Of a stretch of DNA of 64,000 bases, positions 10,528-21,675 are shown in pieces (within the stretch, counting starts at the first letter, position 1; each line of letters starts with the position of its first letter). The stretch comes from Budorcas taxicolor (Eukaryota > Chordata > Mammalia > Artiodactyla > Bovidae): assembly GCF_023091745.1 (NCBI RefSeq), contig NC_068915.1, positions 51,580,001 through 51,644,000 on the forward strand, read 5' to 3'. The translations under genes and the position numbers were made by a program. A model generated the notes under the pieces. That model was not told where the DNA came from. It saw only the letters and a list, made by a program, of their open reading frames with translations, and made no database searches.

Positions 10528-12599
10528 ACCCCTCTTTGTAAAGGCATTTCCACGAGTCACGCTTACATCTATATGAACCTTATTTGCAGCCGTTTGCCTA
10601 CATGGCCACATGTAACTGCTAGTAAGAATAGGAAATGCATATATTTTTATGTAATCATATATTGAACAAAAAAATTTATAACTCTAGGATAATGATGAAA
10701 CTTGATTTTGGAAGATGTGCGAATAACCATATCTGCTCTAATAACTGTTCTTAATTCACTCACATATTATTCTGCCTCTACTAGATAAATCACTTTCAAT
10801 GTATTCAAATCCTTAAGGTGGCGCTACATTTCCTTTGCATGTAAGTAGTTCTGCTATTCAATCTGCTCTGAGTTTCTAATTGGGTTCCTCTGTGTACCTA
10901 TTGCACAGATTCTTTTCTGGGATATTCAAACCTTATTATCCTATTTATTTTATTTGATCAGGTTGGAGGTTTCACTGGGAAATATCTGTTGTCTATATTA
11001 TCACCAGCTTTTCTCATGGGCTAATCAAATCCCTAAGAGAAATAACATCCATTTTCTTAATTATCTTTGAAATGTTCCTTTATTCTTATCAAGGCCTATG
11101 TTTACTTTCTTAGGCTTTTTAAGGAATAAATCTTGCTTTCTGTCATTGTGATGGTGGCACAGAACGATTGAATATTTGTTTAAACTCTCTTTGAAACAGA
11201 TCTTCAACAAATGGTCTTCCCCCACCCCAGCAATACTCTTCAATTTTACTTCTTTACAATCAAAATGCCAGTAATTCTTGGGCCAAATAAGGGTTCTGTG
11301 ATGCATATTGGATTCCTTCTCAGTTTTCATCATTTTGGGCTTAGAATTTAATTTTTCCAAGGTTCCTAAATCAGTAATACTTATACTGTCTTCCACTTTC
11401 CAACAGATCACTGCCATTATTTTCTCTTTTATTACAGTTTTCCTTGGAGATGTAACTTTAACATCATTTCTTTCTTTTACTTTGGTAGGGTTTAGGAAAT
11501 AAATGAAGATAAATGTTTCTTCATATCTACCATTTTTAACCTGAAGTTATTTTTCCTTTTTTTTTAAACTAAGAATACAAAAGAAGCAAACTTTATTTAT
11601 ATTTAATATACGTATTAACACAAGGACCCTCATTTGGTCTGAATGTCACAGCTATATATCATAATACATACACTGCATATATTTCAGTAATACATATATT
11701 TCAGTCAATCATCTGAGTGAAAAATTTGTTCTAGTTACATGAAGTATGAAAAAAGAGAAACTATTTTACTCCAGAATATTGTAATATACTGCTGTTTACT
11801 CATGTCCCATTAAATCAATGACAAATTCTATTATCATAGATGGAAAATATATTACTAAATTGTAAATTTCATGAGATGGAGAATTATCAAGACTCTTTTT
11901 CAGTCATCTTAAGATTTATTAACAATCTTCCAGCAATCCCATGTTAAAAAGCTGTCGAAGATGATGATGAGTCATGACAGTTGTCCTTTATAAAAAGACA
12001 AGGAAGCCAAATGTAGTGATCATCTCTATGATGACAAGTGTCCCTGAGCAGTACATTTCTCCCTTAGTTAGAAATTATTTTGACTCCAAGGCAATAAAAT
12101 CAGACTTAGAGTGATATAAATAAAATAGGGTTTGTTGGAGGAATGGATGTGTATGCCATGCTTTGACAGCTTCATGTGGTCATCCATGACACAAACACTT
12201 TATATTTGTCTTATTTCTCTGCTATGAATGTGAAGATTTGTGTCCTCTTTCTCCTTCTGAGGCATCACAACTGATTCCAAGCAGAAAGAATGAGTAAAAA
12301 CAAAAATTCCTTTCTGCTGGAAACTTTGATTTAATTACTTTACCTATCGATAACTTTCTATCATCTATTTAACTATATTTTCTATGAATTTCTTTACTAT
12401 TTTTGAATCAAGTAGAGGCAAACAAAATGCTTGCTATTGTAAGTCAGGGTAAGAGTCAAAATTAGTCACATATCTAACAAAGAAGAGTGAAAATCAAAAG
12501 AAATAAGATTTCCAAAAGTGTTTCTGAAAGTCATGGCTTTTCCACTGTAGAACATGAGTCTAGACTCCTTAAAATCAACTAGTAAACTCCACTCACTCT
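10528..12599. other. Non-repetitive stretch
   Basis: No ruminant repeat recognised over about 2 kb, making this one of the longer apparently unique blocks. The only notable coding signal is the minus-strand frame at 11061-11546, listed separately. There is no CpG cluster, tRNA or promoter signature. Confidence 0.5.
11061..11546 (-). other. Unexplained 161-codon open frame
   Basis: Stop-to-stop frame on the minus strand in DNA that matches no repeat I know. It is bounded upstream by TAA (complement of 11547-11549) and ends with TAA at 11061-11063; the first ATG is at 11417, giving 118 residues. The product would be lysine-rich and basic, with no signal peptide, membrane segment or motif that I recognise. 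I see no good splice acceptor or pyrimidine tract upstream, and no poly-A that would mark a processed pseudogene. It may be chance, an ancient pseudogene, or part of an old transposon. I do not claim a gene. Confidence 0.2.
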
Positions 12600-14185
12600 C
12601 ATCCTAAAAGATGATGCTGTTAAAGTGCTGCACTCAAAAAGTGAAAGTGAAAGTGAAGTCGCTCAGTCCGTTCCGACTCTTGGATTGTAGACTACCAGGC
12701 TCCTTCGTCCATGGGATTTTCCAGGCAAGAGTACTGGAGTGGGTTGTCATTTCCTTCTCCAGGGGATCTTCTTGACCCAGGGATTGAACTCTGGTCTCCT
12801 GCATTGCAATTGCAGGCATAAGCTTTACCATCTGAGTCACGAGAGAAGTCAGTATGAGAGCAAATTTGGAAAACTCACCAGTGGCCACAGGACTGGAAAT
12901 GGTGTTTTCATTCCAATTTGAAATAACAGCAATGCCAAAGAATGTTCAAAGTACCACACAATTGTACTCATCTCACAGGCTAGCAAAGTAGCGCTCAAAA
13001 TTCTCCAAGCCAGGCTTCAACAGTATGTGAACTATAAACTTCCAGATCTTCAGGCTGGATTTAGAAAAGGCAGAGGAACCAAAGATCAAATTGCCAATAT
13101 CCGTTGGATCATCGAGAAAGCAAGAGAGCTCCAAAAAAGCATCTACTTCTGCTTTATTGATATGCCAAAGCCTTTGACTGTGTGGACCACAACAAACTCT
13201 GGAAAATTCTTAAAGTATTTGGAATGACAGACCACCTGATCTGCCCCCTGAGAAATCTATTTGCAGGTCAAGAAGCAGCTGTTAGAACTGCACACGGAAC
13301 AACATACTGGCTCCAAATCAAGAAAGGAGTACATCAAGGCTGCATATTGTCACCCTGCTTATTTAACTTATATGCAGAGTACATCATGAGAAATGCTAGG
13401 CTGGATGAACCATAAGCTGGAATCAAGATTGCCAAGAGAAATATCAATAACTTCAGACATGCAGATGACACTACCCCTATGGCAAAAAGGGAAGAAAGGT
13501 GAAAGAGGAGAGTGAAAATGTTGGCTTGAAACACAACCTTCAGAAAACTAAGATCATCTGGTCATATCACTTCATGGTAAATAGATGGGGAGACAATGGA
13601 AACAGTGAGAGGCTTTCTTTTGTGGGGCACCAAAATCACTGCAGGTGGTGACTGCAGCAAAGAAATTAAAAGACACTTGTTCCTTGGAGGAAAATCTATA
13701 ACCAACCTATATAGCATATTAAATGGCAGAGACATTACTTTGCCAACAAAGGCCCATCTAATCAAACTATGGTTTTTCCAGAAGTTATGTGTGGATGTGA
13801 GAGTTGAACTATAAGGAAAGCTGAGCACTGAAGAATTGATGCTTTTGAACTGTAGTGTTGGAGAAGACTCTTGAAAGTCCCTTGGACTGCAAGGAGATCC
13901 AACTAGTCTATCCTAAAGGAAATCAGTCTTAAATATACATTGGAAGGACTGATGCTAAAGCTGAAACTCCAATACTTTGGCCACCTGATGCAAAGAATTG
14001 ACTTATTTATAGACCAGATGCTGGGAAAGATTGAAGGTGAGAGGAGAAGGGGACAACAGAGGATGAGATGTTTGGATGTCATTATTGACTCAATGGACAT
14101 GGGTTTGAGGTGGTGATGGACAGGGAAGCCTTGTATGCTGCAATCCATGGGGTTGCAAAGAGTCAGACTTGGCTGAGTGACTAAA
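12600..14185 (+). mobile_element. BovB LINE, decayed, split by a SINE
   Basis: Plus-strand BovB starting inside the RT-domain coding region ('gatgatgctgttaaag') and running to the 3' terminus ('gctgagtgactaaaa'). A reversed Bov-tA sits at 12637-12850; BovB text resumes at 12851 with 'agtatgagagcaaatttgg'. Coding sequence is broken into frames at 13027-13227, 13182-13415 and 13596-13814. The frame overlap at 13182-13227 shows a frameshift, and the active-site motif reads HADD (13458-13469) instead of YADD. About 30 bases of coding sequence are also missing near 13495. An old, inactive copy. Confidence 0.93.
12637..12850 (-). mobile_element. Bov-tA SINE nested in BovB
   Basis: Reversed Bov-tA starting 'gtgaaagtgaaagtgaag' (a tail with repeated GTGAAA) and ending in the head complement 'tctgagtcacgagagaagtc'. 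BovB coding text on each side is continuous, so the SINE arrived after the LINE. The duplication is very short or lost. Confidence 0.94.
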
Positions 14186-14192
14186 ATGTACT

Positions 14193-14388
14193 GGGCTTCC
14201 CTAGTGGCTCAAACATAAAGAATCCTCCTGCAATGCAGGAGTCAAGGGTTTGATCCCTGGGATGGGAAGGAGGGCATGGCAACCCACTCCAGTATTCTAG
14301 CCTGGAGGCTCCCCGTGGAAAAGGAGCCTGATGGGCTATAGTCCATGGGGTCCGAAAGAGTAGGGTATGACTGAGTGACTAAGCACAA
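14193..14388 (+). mobile_element. Bov-tA SINE
   Basis: Sense Bov-tA placed directly after the 3' end of the BovB: 'gggcttccctagtggctc', 'ggtttgatccctggg', 'ctccagtattctagcctgg', ending 'ctgagtgactaagcac'. Inserted at or next to the LINE tail. Confidence 0.93.
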
Positions 14389-14971
14389 CATATATATCTT
14401 TATGAATTATATTTTTCAATTGTGATACCTGTTAACCCAAATATTGTAATAAATTGAGCTTAGATTTTGAGTTATGTAACCCAAAGCATTAAAATAAGAT
14501 AATAATGAGACCTATTCAACCAAAATCATGCTCTAAAATGTGTCAAGATAGAATTAAGTAAACTATCAATTAATTCTTAATAATAATATTGAGGACATAA
14601 TATCATGAATATAAAGGATTTTATTTCACTTAAAATATTATAAAGTAGTATTTACTTGATTGTAGAAAAAACACATGGCATAGCTCATATTATTATTTTC
14701 AGCTTTGGCTAAAAGAAAAATAAAGTGTATCTGAAGCAAAAAGCATCTTGAAGCCTTAAAGTTTAAAAATTAAAGTTGAAAGAAGAAACAGTAGTTGATA
14801 AAAGTGCTTGGGAAAGACAACAACAACAACTATACATTATATACTACTAACATTATAAGCAAAATTCTTCCCTTTACATTTGAGGAAAGCTTTTTCTTAT
14901 TTGGTTAAGAAAAACAAAAAAGCTTAAAAAAATATGAATGATTGTTAATAACTGATTTTTCTATTAACTTA
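14389..14971. other. AT-rich stretch
   Basis: AT-rich with a short (CAA)n run at 14819-14830. Nothing else recognised. Confidence 0.55.
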
Positions 14972-17395
14972 TTCAGTTCAGTTTGGTCACTCAGTCATGT
15001 CCAACTCTTTGTGACCCCGTGGACTGCAGCAAGCGAGCCCTCCCTGTCCATTACCAACTCCTAGAGCTTACTCAAACTCCTGTCCATTAAGTTAGTGAGG
15101 CCATCCAACCATCTCATCCTCTGTCTCCCCTTCTTTTCGCCTCTTCAATCTTTCCCAGCATCAGGGTCTTTTCAAATGAGTCAGTTCATCACATCAGGTG
15201 TCCAAAGTGTTGGAGTTTCAGCTTCAACATCAGTCCTTCCAATGAATATTCAGGATTGATTTCCTTTAGGATAGACTGGTTGGTTTCCTTGCAGTCCAAG
15301 AGACTCTCAAGAGTTTTCTCCAACACCACAGTTCAAAATCATCAATTCTTTGCTGCTCAGCTTTCTTTATAGTTCAAATCTCACATCCATATATGACTAC
15401 TGGAAAAAGCATAACTTTGATTACATGGACATTTGTTGGCAAAGTAATGTCTCTGCTTTTTAATATGCTGTCTAGGTTGGTCATAATTTTCCTTCCATTA
15501 AAGCATCCTTTAATTTCATGGCTGCAGTCATTGTCTGTAGTGATTTTGGAGACCAAAAAGTAAAGTATCTCATTGTTTCTATGTTTCCCCATCTATTTGC
15601 CATGAAGTGATGGGACCAGATGCCGTGATCTTAGTTTTCTTAAAGTTGAGTTTTAAGCCAACTTTTTCACTCCCCTGTTTCACTTTCATCAAGCGGCTTT
15701 TGGTTCTTTTTTGCTTTTGGCCATAAGGGTGGTGTCATCTGCATGTCTGAGGTTTTGATGTTTCTCCTGGCAATCTTAATTCCACCTTGCGCTTCTTGCA
15801 GCCCAGCATTTCAAATGATGTACTCTGCATAGAAGTTAAATAAGCACAATGACAATATAGAGCCGTGACACTGCTTTCCTAATTTGGAACCAGTCTGTTC
15901 CATTTTCGGTTCTAACTGCTGCTTCTGAACCTGCAGATAGGTTTCTCAGGAGGCAGGTTAGGTGTTCTGGTATTCCCATCTCTGTTAGAATTATCCAGTT
16001 TCTTGTTGTCCACAGAGTCAAAGGTTTTGGTGTAGTCAATAACGTAGAATAGTTTTTGTTTTTGTTTTCTAGAACTCTCTTGCTTTTTTGATAATCCAAT
16101 CGATTTTGGCAATTTGATCTCTGGTTCCTCTGCCTTTTCTAAATCCAGCTTGAACATCTAGAAGTTCATGGTTCACACACTGTTGAAGCCTGGTTTGGAG
16201 AATTTTGAGCATTACTTTGCTAGCCTGTGAGATGAGTACAATTGAGTGGTAGTGTGCACATTTTTTGGCATTGCTTTTCTTTGTGATTGAAATGAAAATG
16301 AACATTTTCCAGTCCTGTGTCCACTGCTGAGTTTTCCAAATTTGCTGGCATATTGAGTGTAGCACTTTCACAGCATCCTCTTTTAAGACTGAAAATTCAA
16401 CTGGAATTCCATCACTTCCACTAGCTTTGTTCGTAGTGATGTTTCATAAGGCCCACTTGACTTTGCCTTCCAGGATGTCTGGCCTCTAGGTGAGTGATCA
16501 CACCATCGTGGTTATCTGGGTTATGAAGATCTTTTTTGTATAGTTCTTCTGTATAGTCTTGCCATCTTTTCTTAATATCTTCTGCTTCTGTTTGGTTGAT
16601 AAAATTTCTGTCCTTTATTGTGCTCATTTTTGCATGAAATATTCCCTTGGTATTTCATTTTCTTGAAGAGATCTCTAGTCTTCCCCATTCTATTGTTTTC
16701 CTCTATTTCTTTTCATTGATCAGTGAGGAAGAGCTCCTTGCTATTCTTTGGAGCTCTGCTTTCAATGGGTATATCTTTCCTGTTCTCCTTTGCCTTTAGC
16801 TTATCTTCTTTTCTCAACTATTTATAAGGCCTCTTCAGGCAACCATTGTGCCTTTTTACATTTCTCTTTCTTGGGAATGGTCTTGATAACTGCATCCTGT
16901 GCAATGTGATGAACCTCTGTCCATAGTTCTTCAGGCACTCTGTCTATCAGAACTAATCCCCTAATCCCTTGAATCTATTTGTCACTTCCACTGTATACTT
17001 GTAAGGGATTTGATTTAGGTCATATCTGAATGCCCTGGTGGTTTTCCCTACTTTCTTCACTTTAACTCTGAATTTGGCAATATTTAGATCATGATTTGAG
17101 CCACCGTCAGTTCCTGGTCTTGTTTTTGTTGCATCTATAGAGTGTCTCCATCTTTTATTGCAAAGATTATAATCAATCTGATTTCAGTATTGATCATCTG
17201 GTGATGTCCATGTGTAGAGTCTTCTCTTGCGTTGTTGGAAGAGGGTGTTTGCTATGACCAGTGTGTTCTTTTGGCAAAACTCTGTTAGCATTTGCCCTAT
17301 TTAATTTTGTATTCCAAGGCCAAATTTGCCTGTTAATCCAGGTAGCTCTTGATTTCTTACTTTTGCATTCTAGTACCCTGAGTCTAAAATGAATC
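14972..17395 (-). mobile_element. BovB LINE, 2.4 kb, longest copy here
   Basis: Minus-strand BovB. Its 3' end is at 14972 ('attcagttcagtttgg') and it is 5'-truncated near 17395 inside the endonuclease coding region. Read on the minus strand it passes from endonuclease text through the linker and the RT domain to the 3' UTR without another insertion. It is eroded, with frames broken throughout. Confidence 0.95.
15374..17395 (-). pseudogene. BovB endonuclease-reverse transcriptase pseudogene
   Basis: Broken BovB coding sequence. The 5' piece (17194-17395) holds endonuclease-domain text: VLECKSKKSRATW and an NANRVLPKEHTGHSKHPLP block ending TLHMDIT, the part of the apurinic-type nuclease just before its C-terminus. 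Next come linker pieces at 16421-16627 and 16069-16371, the latter with VQAGFRKGRGTRDQIAKID (RT fingers). Pieces at 15912-16157 and 15836-16099 overlap in different frames, marking a frameshift. The active site at 15734-15745 reads HADD. The C-terminal piece is 15374-15592. No active product. Confidence 0.9.
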
Positions 17396-18017
17396 TTAAA
17401 ATAAAATTCTCTTAAGAAAATTACTTTATGAGGCATTCATTTAAATTATAACCCAAGAAATATTTTTTACTAATGAACTATGGGTTTATTTACTTATTGT
17501 TAATGAATTCTATTAACATTAAAACAACTATTCCAAACCTAGTAGATTAATTTTAAAATAAAGTATAGAATCTCAACTTAATGCATAATATGTTATCCAT
17601 TTATTATTCATCTAAAAATTTTAATAATATATTGGCACAATAAGACATACAAATATTTCTATTTAAGTATATTTGAGACAATTGATTTTTTTCTGATGGT
17701 ATATACATACACATATATATTATATATATATATACACACATATATATAACAAAATTCTCAGTTAAAACTAGAAAACTAAGAAAAGGAATCGTCCTTCATT
17801 TAGTAAAATAAAAGCAAGCAAAAAGGAGATATAACTGTAAATCTTATACATATTAAACACTGGATTTGATGACTTTTCAATGTGGTTCTCAATTTCCAGC
17901 CATGGGGAAAAGGATTTATTTCTTCAAGAAAAGAAAAAAAAAAAAGCATGGATGAAGATTATCCCCATATTACCTTTCTGTAGGCAAGCTAATGACTAAA
18001 TTTCCAGTGAGCATGTT
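17396..18017. other. AT-rich stretch with TA/CA microsatellite
   Basis: AT-rich DNA containing the dinucleotide tract at 17700-17749 and an A-rich run at 17927-17944. No repeat family or gene recognised. Confidence 0.55.
17700..17749. repeat. TA/CA microsatellite
   Basis: Mixed (TA)n and (CA)n steps, 'catatatatt', (TA)n, 'cacacatatatata'; likely length-variable. Confidence 0.9.
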
Positions 18018-18251
18018 TGTGCATGTGTGCTCAGTTGTGTCCTACTTGTTCCAACCCCATGAACTATAGCCCACCAGGCTACTCTCTCCTTGGGATTTTC
18101 CTGACAGGAATACTGGAGTGAGTTGTCATTTCCTCCTGCGGAGGATCCTCCCAACCCAAGGTTTGAACCCACATCGCCTGCATGTCCTACACTGGCAGGT
18201 GGAGTTGTGTTTTTTTTTTTTTTTTCCCCCACTGAGCCATCTTGGAAGCCC
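18018..18251 (-). mobile_element. Bov-tA SINE with T16 expansion in its head
   Basis: Reversed Bov-tA ('gtgtcctacttgttccaac', 'cccaccaggctactctc', 'gagtgagttgtcatttcc') ending 'ccactgagccatcttggaagcc'. A run of 16 T at 18210-18225 replaces the normal short T stretch of the head. This is an internal expansion; SINE text continues on both sides. Confidence 0.92.
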
Positions 18252-18467
18252 CAAACATTCAGAAATAAGCTAATTATAATTTGTTTATTACAGTAGATAT
18301 TCTTTAATTAGTTTTATAACTTTATCTAATCAATTGAGAAGGTCCACAGTGTCAAAAAAGTTTTTATAAAAATAATAAGGCATTATTTGTCTTTCTTGTT
18401 ATGTTGACATTTGCACTTCTGATGTACAAATAATGTTGGTTAAATTAGCAACACCTCAATATGAATA

Positions 18468-18672
18468 GGAGATTCCCAGGTGGCTCAGTGGTTAAGAATC
18501 TTCCTGCCAATGAAAGGAGACACAAGAGATGCAGTTTCAATCCCTAGATGGGGACGATTCCCTGGAGGAGGAAATGATAACCCACTCCATTATTCTTACC
18601 AAGATGATCTCAGAGAAGCCTAATGGGCTGAAGTCCATAGGGTCACATATAGTTGGACATGAAAGAGCACAC
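18468..18672 (+). mobile_element. Bov-tA SINE, diverged
   Basis: Sense Bov-tA: 'gattcccaggtggctcagtgg', 'cagtttcaatccctagatgg', 'tgataacccactcc', ending 'catgaaagagcacac'. An old copy with scattered changes. Confidence 0.9.
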
Positions 18673-18789
18673 AAACAGCATGAATAAATTCAGTGTTATC
18701 AGACACTTAGTAGTCACTATATTTCACATTGCTATGATCGGAGACGGAAAATAAAACCAGGCATATTTAAGAATGTCTTTGTTGAATCT

Positions 18790-19157
18790 AATGATTAGTT
18801 TTTATAAGTTAACTTGGCTAGCTGATGGTGCTGAAAGCATAGAACGTAGTTGAACACTTTTCTCTAGGTTAATGTGAAGATATTCTATAGTTGTGGTTAG
18901 CCTTTACAATCATCAATTTTGAGGAAATAAGATTATCCTCAACCCTATAAGTTGACCTCATTCAATCAGATGAGGGACTTATGAACAAAAACTGCTTCCC
19001 AGAGAAGAAGGAACATTACATCAAGGCTGTAACAGAAATCTTGCCTGTTTCTTTACACTTGTTAGCCCCTCAAGATGTGTGAGTTTATTTCTATACAAAA
19101 GTGAATAAATAAAGTTCCTTTTGGTTTTGTTTCCCTAAAGAGGGCACTGATAATTCA
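18790..19157 (+). mobile_element. MLT2-like LTR of an ERVL element
   Basis: Degenerate long terminal repeat. Recognisable MLT2 landmarks in order are 'taacttggctagctgatggt' (18810), 'cctcattcaatcagatgagg' (18956), 'cagagaagaaggaa' (19000), a poly(A)-signal region 'gaataaataaag' (19104), and a 3' end 'ggttttgtttccctaaagag' (19124). ERVL LTRs predate the ruminant radiation, which fits the heavy decay. The retrovirus-like internal sequence that follows in the same orientation supports the call. Boundaries are approximate. Confidence 0.68.
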
Positions 19158-19259
19158 TGATTTGATGTTGCTATAAGAGAACACATATTATCACTGTTAC
19201 ATGCTCCTAAATAAATATTTATGAGACAAGTTTCTGAGTATGAATTTGCTATCTTAGAC

Positions 19260-19290
19260 TATATATATATATATATATTTTTTTTTTTTG
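19260..19290. repeat. (AT)n-T13 simple repeat
   Basis: About nine AT units followed by a T run, between the LTR and the ERV internal sequence. Confidence 0.9.
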
Positions 19291-19907
19291 GTCAAGTTAA
19301 TGACTGTAATGAGATGGATTGGTTGCTCCTAACTGCTGGCTGTCCAAGTACAAGGGACAAAAAGGATGAACTCAGGGCTTCAAATTCCATGCATGAATAA
19401 CCTGAAAATTTCTGTGTCTTCCCTGAATGAAACTCTCATCTCTTATGTCCATGGAGATAAAATATCTATAATAAAATCCTTTTTGTAAGCAGTTGAAGTA
19501 CAACACAGATTGAATTCCCAACCACAGAGGGTGCCTGCTGTTAAAGTGACTGTACTGATTGAAAAGGGATGGGTATCTGAAAATTGGAATAGAGACATAT
19601 GAGTAATTCCTGGTGTAGCTGGGGATACTTCAAGTAAATGTTCTTCCAAGTGCTTGTCTGAGGAGGTTAATACCCCTTGATTGAGGAACTTGCAATGTCT
19701 TACTTTTATGTAGCTAATTTGCAGTAACCTGCTGATTTTTGTCAGTATCCATTCTTATTACTCCTTGCTTCTAGAGCCATAAAGAGACTCAAGTACCAGT
19801 AGGACCCACAAGATGAGGTAGAAAGTATAACTCGAGGTGTTGTACTAACTCTCCAAAGAACTACATGAATTTTCCTATTAATGTAGACAGAAATCTTAGG
19901 AATAGAT

Positions 19908-20060
19908 GTGAAAGTGAAAAGTGAAAATTGAGTCGCTCAGTTGTGTCCGACTCTTTGCGACCCCATGGACTGTAGCCTACCATGGACTGTAGCCTACCAT
20001 GGACTGTAGCCTCCTCCATCCATGGGATTTTCCAGGCAAGAGTACTGGAGTGGGTTACCA
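19908..20060 (-). mobile_element. Truncated Bov-tA/BovA SINE with internal triplication
   Basis: Reversed BovA body from 'gtgaaagtgaaaagtg' through 'ttgtgtccgactctttgcg' to 'agtactggagtgggtt', stopping before the tRNA-like head, so it is 5'-truncated. A 17-bp unit within it is present three times (listed separately). Confidence 0.92.
19964..20014. repeat. 17-bp unit x3 inside a SINE
   Basis: Unit 'catggactgtagcctac' at 19964-19980 and 19981-19997 (identical), with a third copy at 19998-20014 differing by one base. Other SINEs in this window have the unit once. Confidence 0.97.
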
Positions 20061-20968
20061 GATATAGGGGCAGATATTAAGAGTGTAGGGTGATAGTGGA
20101 AGGAACATAAAATTGAATTTAAACAAATTTGTTGATGTAAGCATGCATATTAAGCAGATTCTGGATTCATCATTACAGCCTGAAAGGTCAAAAGATCTTT
20201 AACAGTGTGTGCCTTTGCTAGCTGAAATATACACCAAAAAGTGGCATACATTAAATTATGCTGAAATGACTTAAGTCCCTTGGTACACTGTAAAAGACGG
20301 TACCCCAAAGTTTGAGGAGGTTGGAATGTTAGAGTGGATTTATCACACAAAACCTGTTTATCCACCTGAGAGAAAGAATCTTTTAATACACCTGTGAGAA
20401 ATGTATATGTGAGGTGAGCTCCGGCATTCTACAGGTCAAAAATTACAGTGAAAACTGCTGCCTTTGAACTGAGATCCTTAAATGAAATGAAAATAATTAG
20501 ATGTTAAGGTAGAAGGGATCAAGTGGTAACAGCACTTAGCTGCAAAAGAGCAAGTAGACGTGACTGTTGTCATGAACAATGGAGTCAAAGCGTTAATCAG
20601 AATACTCTGATTCACTGAAACTTATGGTGCTGGCTGGTTGGTCATGGTGTCCCTAGGAGAAAAATCAATGGGCAGTCACATAAATTTCTACTTTATCTAT
20701 AAAAGTGGAAGAGTTCTAGGCCATGTAGGCAGAAGTTTAACTTGAATTACCAGTCATCAATCTATTAATTTCCAGACTTCAGCCAGTTGAAGACCCATAA
20801 CCCCTTGAATAAAGGAAAGGCTGGACCTCAGTACATTGCCAAAAATTTATACTGCTAATCTTTCTTTCAACCTTTCCCAAAGGGACCTTTATGTTTTTGT
20901 CAAGGTGACTGTGCTTTGGGAAAAAGAAAATAATCAGTCTTTCTTGGAATTTCTGGGCACATGCTCTG

Positions 20969-21187
20969 TTTTGCTTAGTTGCTCAATCATGTCTTACTCT
21001 TTGCAACCCCATAGACTGTAGCCCGCCAGGCTCCTTACTCCATGGGGTTTTCTAGACAAGAATACTGAGGCAAGTTTGCCATTTCCTTCTCCAAGGGATC
21101 TTCATGACTCAGGGATTGAACCTGTGTCTCTTATGTCTCTTGTGTTGGCAGGTGGGTTCTATACCACTGAGCCACCAGGGAAGTCCC
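20969..21187 (-). mobile_element. Bov-tA SINE inserted in ERV protease remnant
   Basis: Reversed Bov-tA: 'ttgcttagttgctcaatc', 'gtagcccgccaggctcc', 'aagtttgccatttcc', ending 'gagccaccagggaagtccc'. ERV reading resumes at 21194 ('tctctgaacagacac'). Possible short duplication 'tgctctg'/'attctctg'. Confidence 0.94.
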
Positions 21188-21675
21188 ATATTCTCTGAAC
21201 AGACACTTACTCTAGGAGACCCAAAATATCACTGTAATTCACCAGTCAGAGAAAGGGTTTTTGGAAATCAGGTCATTCATAAAGTTTTATCCCAGGTTCA
21301 CCTCATATTAAGTTCACTTGGTTCCCAAACCTATCTGTTAGTTGTGTCCCCAGTTCTAAAGTGTATAATTGCAATAGAGATCCTCAGCAACTGCCAGAAT
21401 CACAGCATTGCTTTCCTAATCTATGAAGTGAGGGCTACTATGCTGGGAAATGCCAAGTGGAAGCACTAGAAGAGTCTTTACCTAGGAAATAGTACAACAA
21501 AACAAAGACGACATTGCTGGAGGGATTGCAAATTAGTGCCACCATCAAGGACCAGAAGGATGCAGGGGTAGAGATTCCCATCATATAGCCATTCAGTGTA
21601 AGTATTTGGCTTATGCAATAGATAGTCTTGTAAAGGGAGAGAAGGAAATGGAGTAGAAGAAGTTTGTTGGGCAAA

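Larger units (their letters stand above)
19450..21675 (+). pseudogene. Degenerate ERVL-like internal region (gag/pro/pol remnant)
   Basis: Old endogenous retrovirus interior, same orientation as the LTR before it. The clearest part is 20836-21469, which reads as a protease-like stretch once the SINE at 20969-21187 is set aside. The tetrapeptide GTCS (codons 20956-20967) sits where retroviral proteases have Asp-Thr-Gly-Ser, so the catalytic aspartate is gone. Downstream, GDPKYHCNSPV, VVSPVLKCIIAIEIL and VRATMLGNAKWK lead toward the start of pol, which fades after about 21660. Sequence before 20800 is gag-like by position and by nucleotide resemblance only, and is full of stops. Two SINEs (19908-20060 and 20969-21187) interrupt it. 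Assignment to ERVL rests on memory of family sequences and the MLT2-like LTR. Confidence 0.6.

Noticed and set aside
18210..18225. Poly-T run as a Pol III terminator or nested insertion
   Set aside because: SINE text is continuous on both sides with no duplication, so it is an internal expansion.
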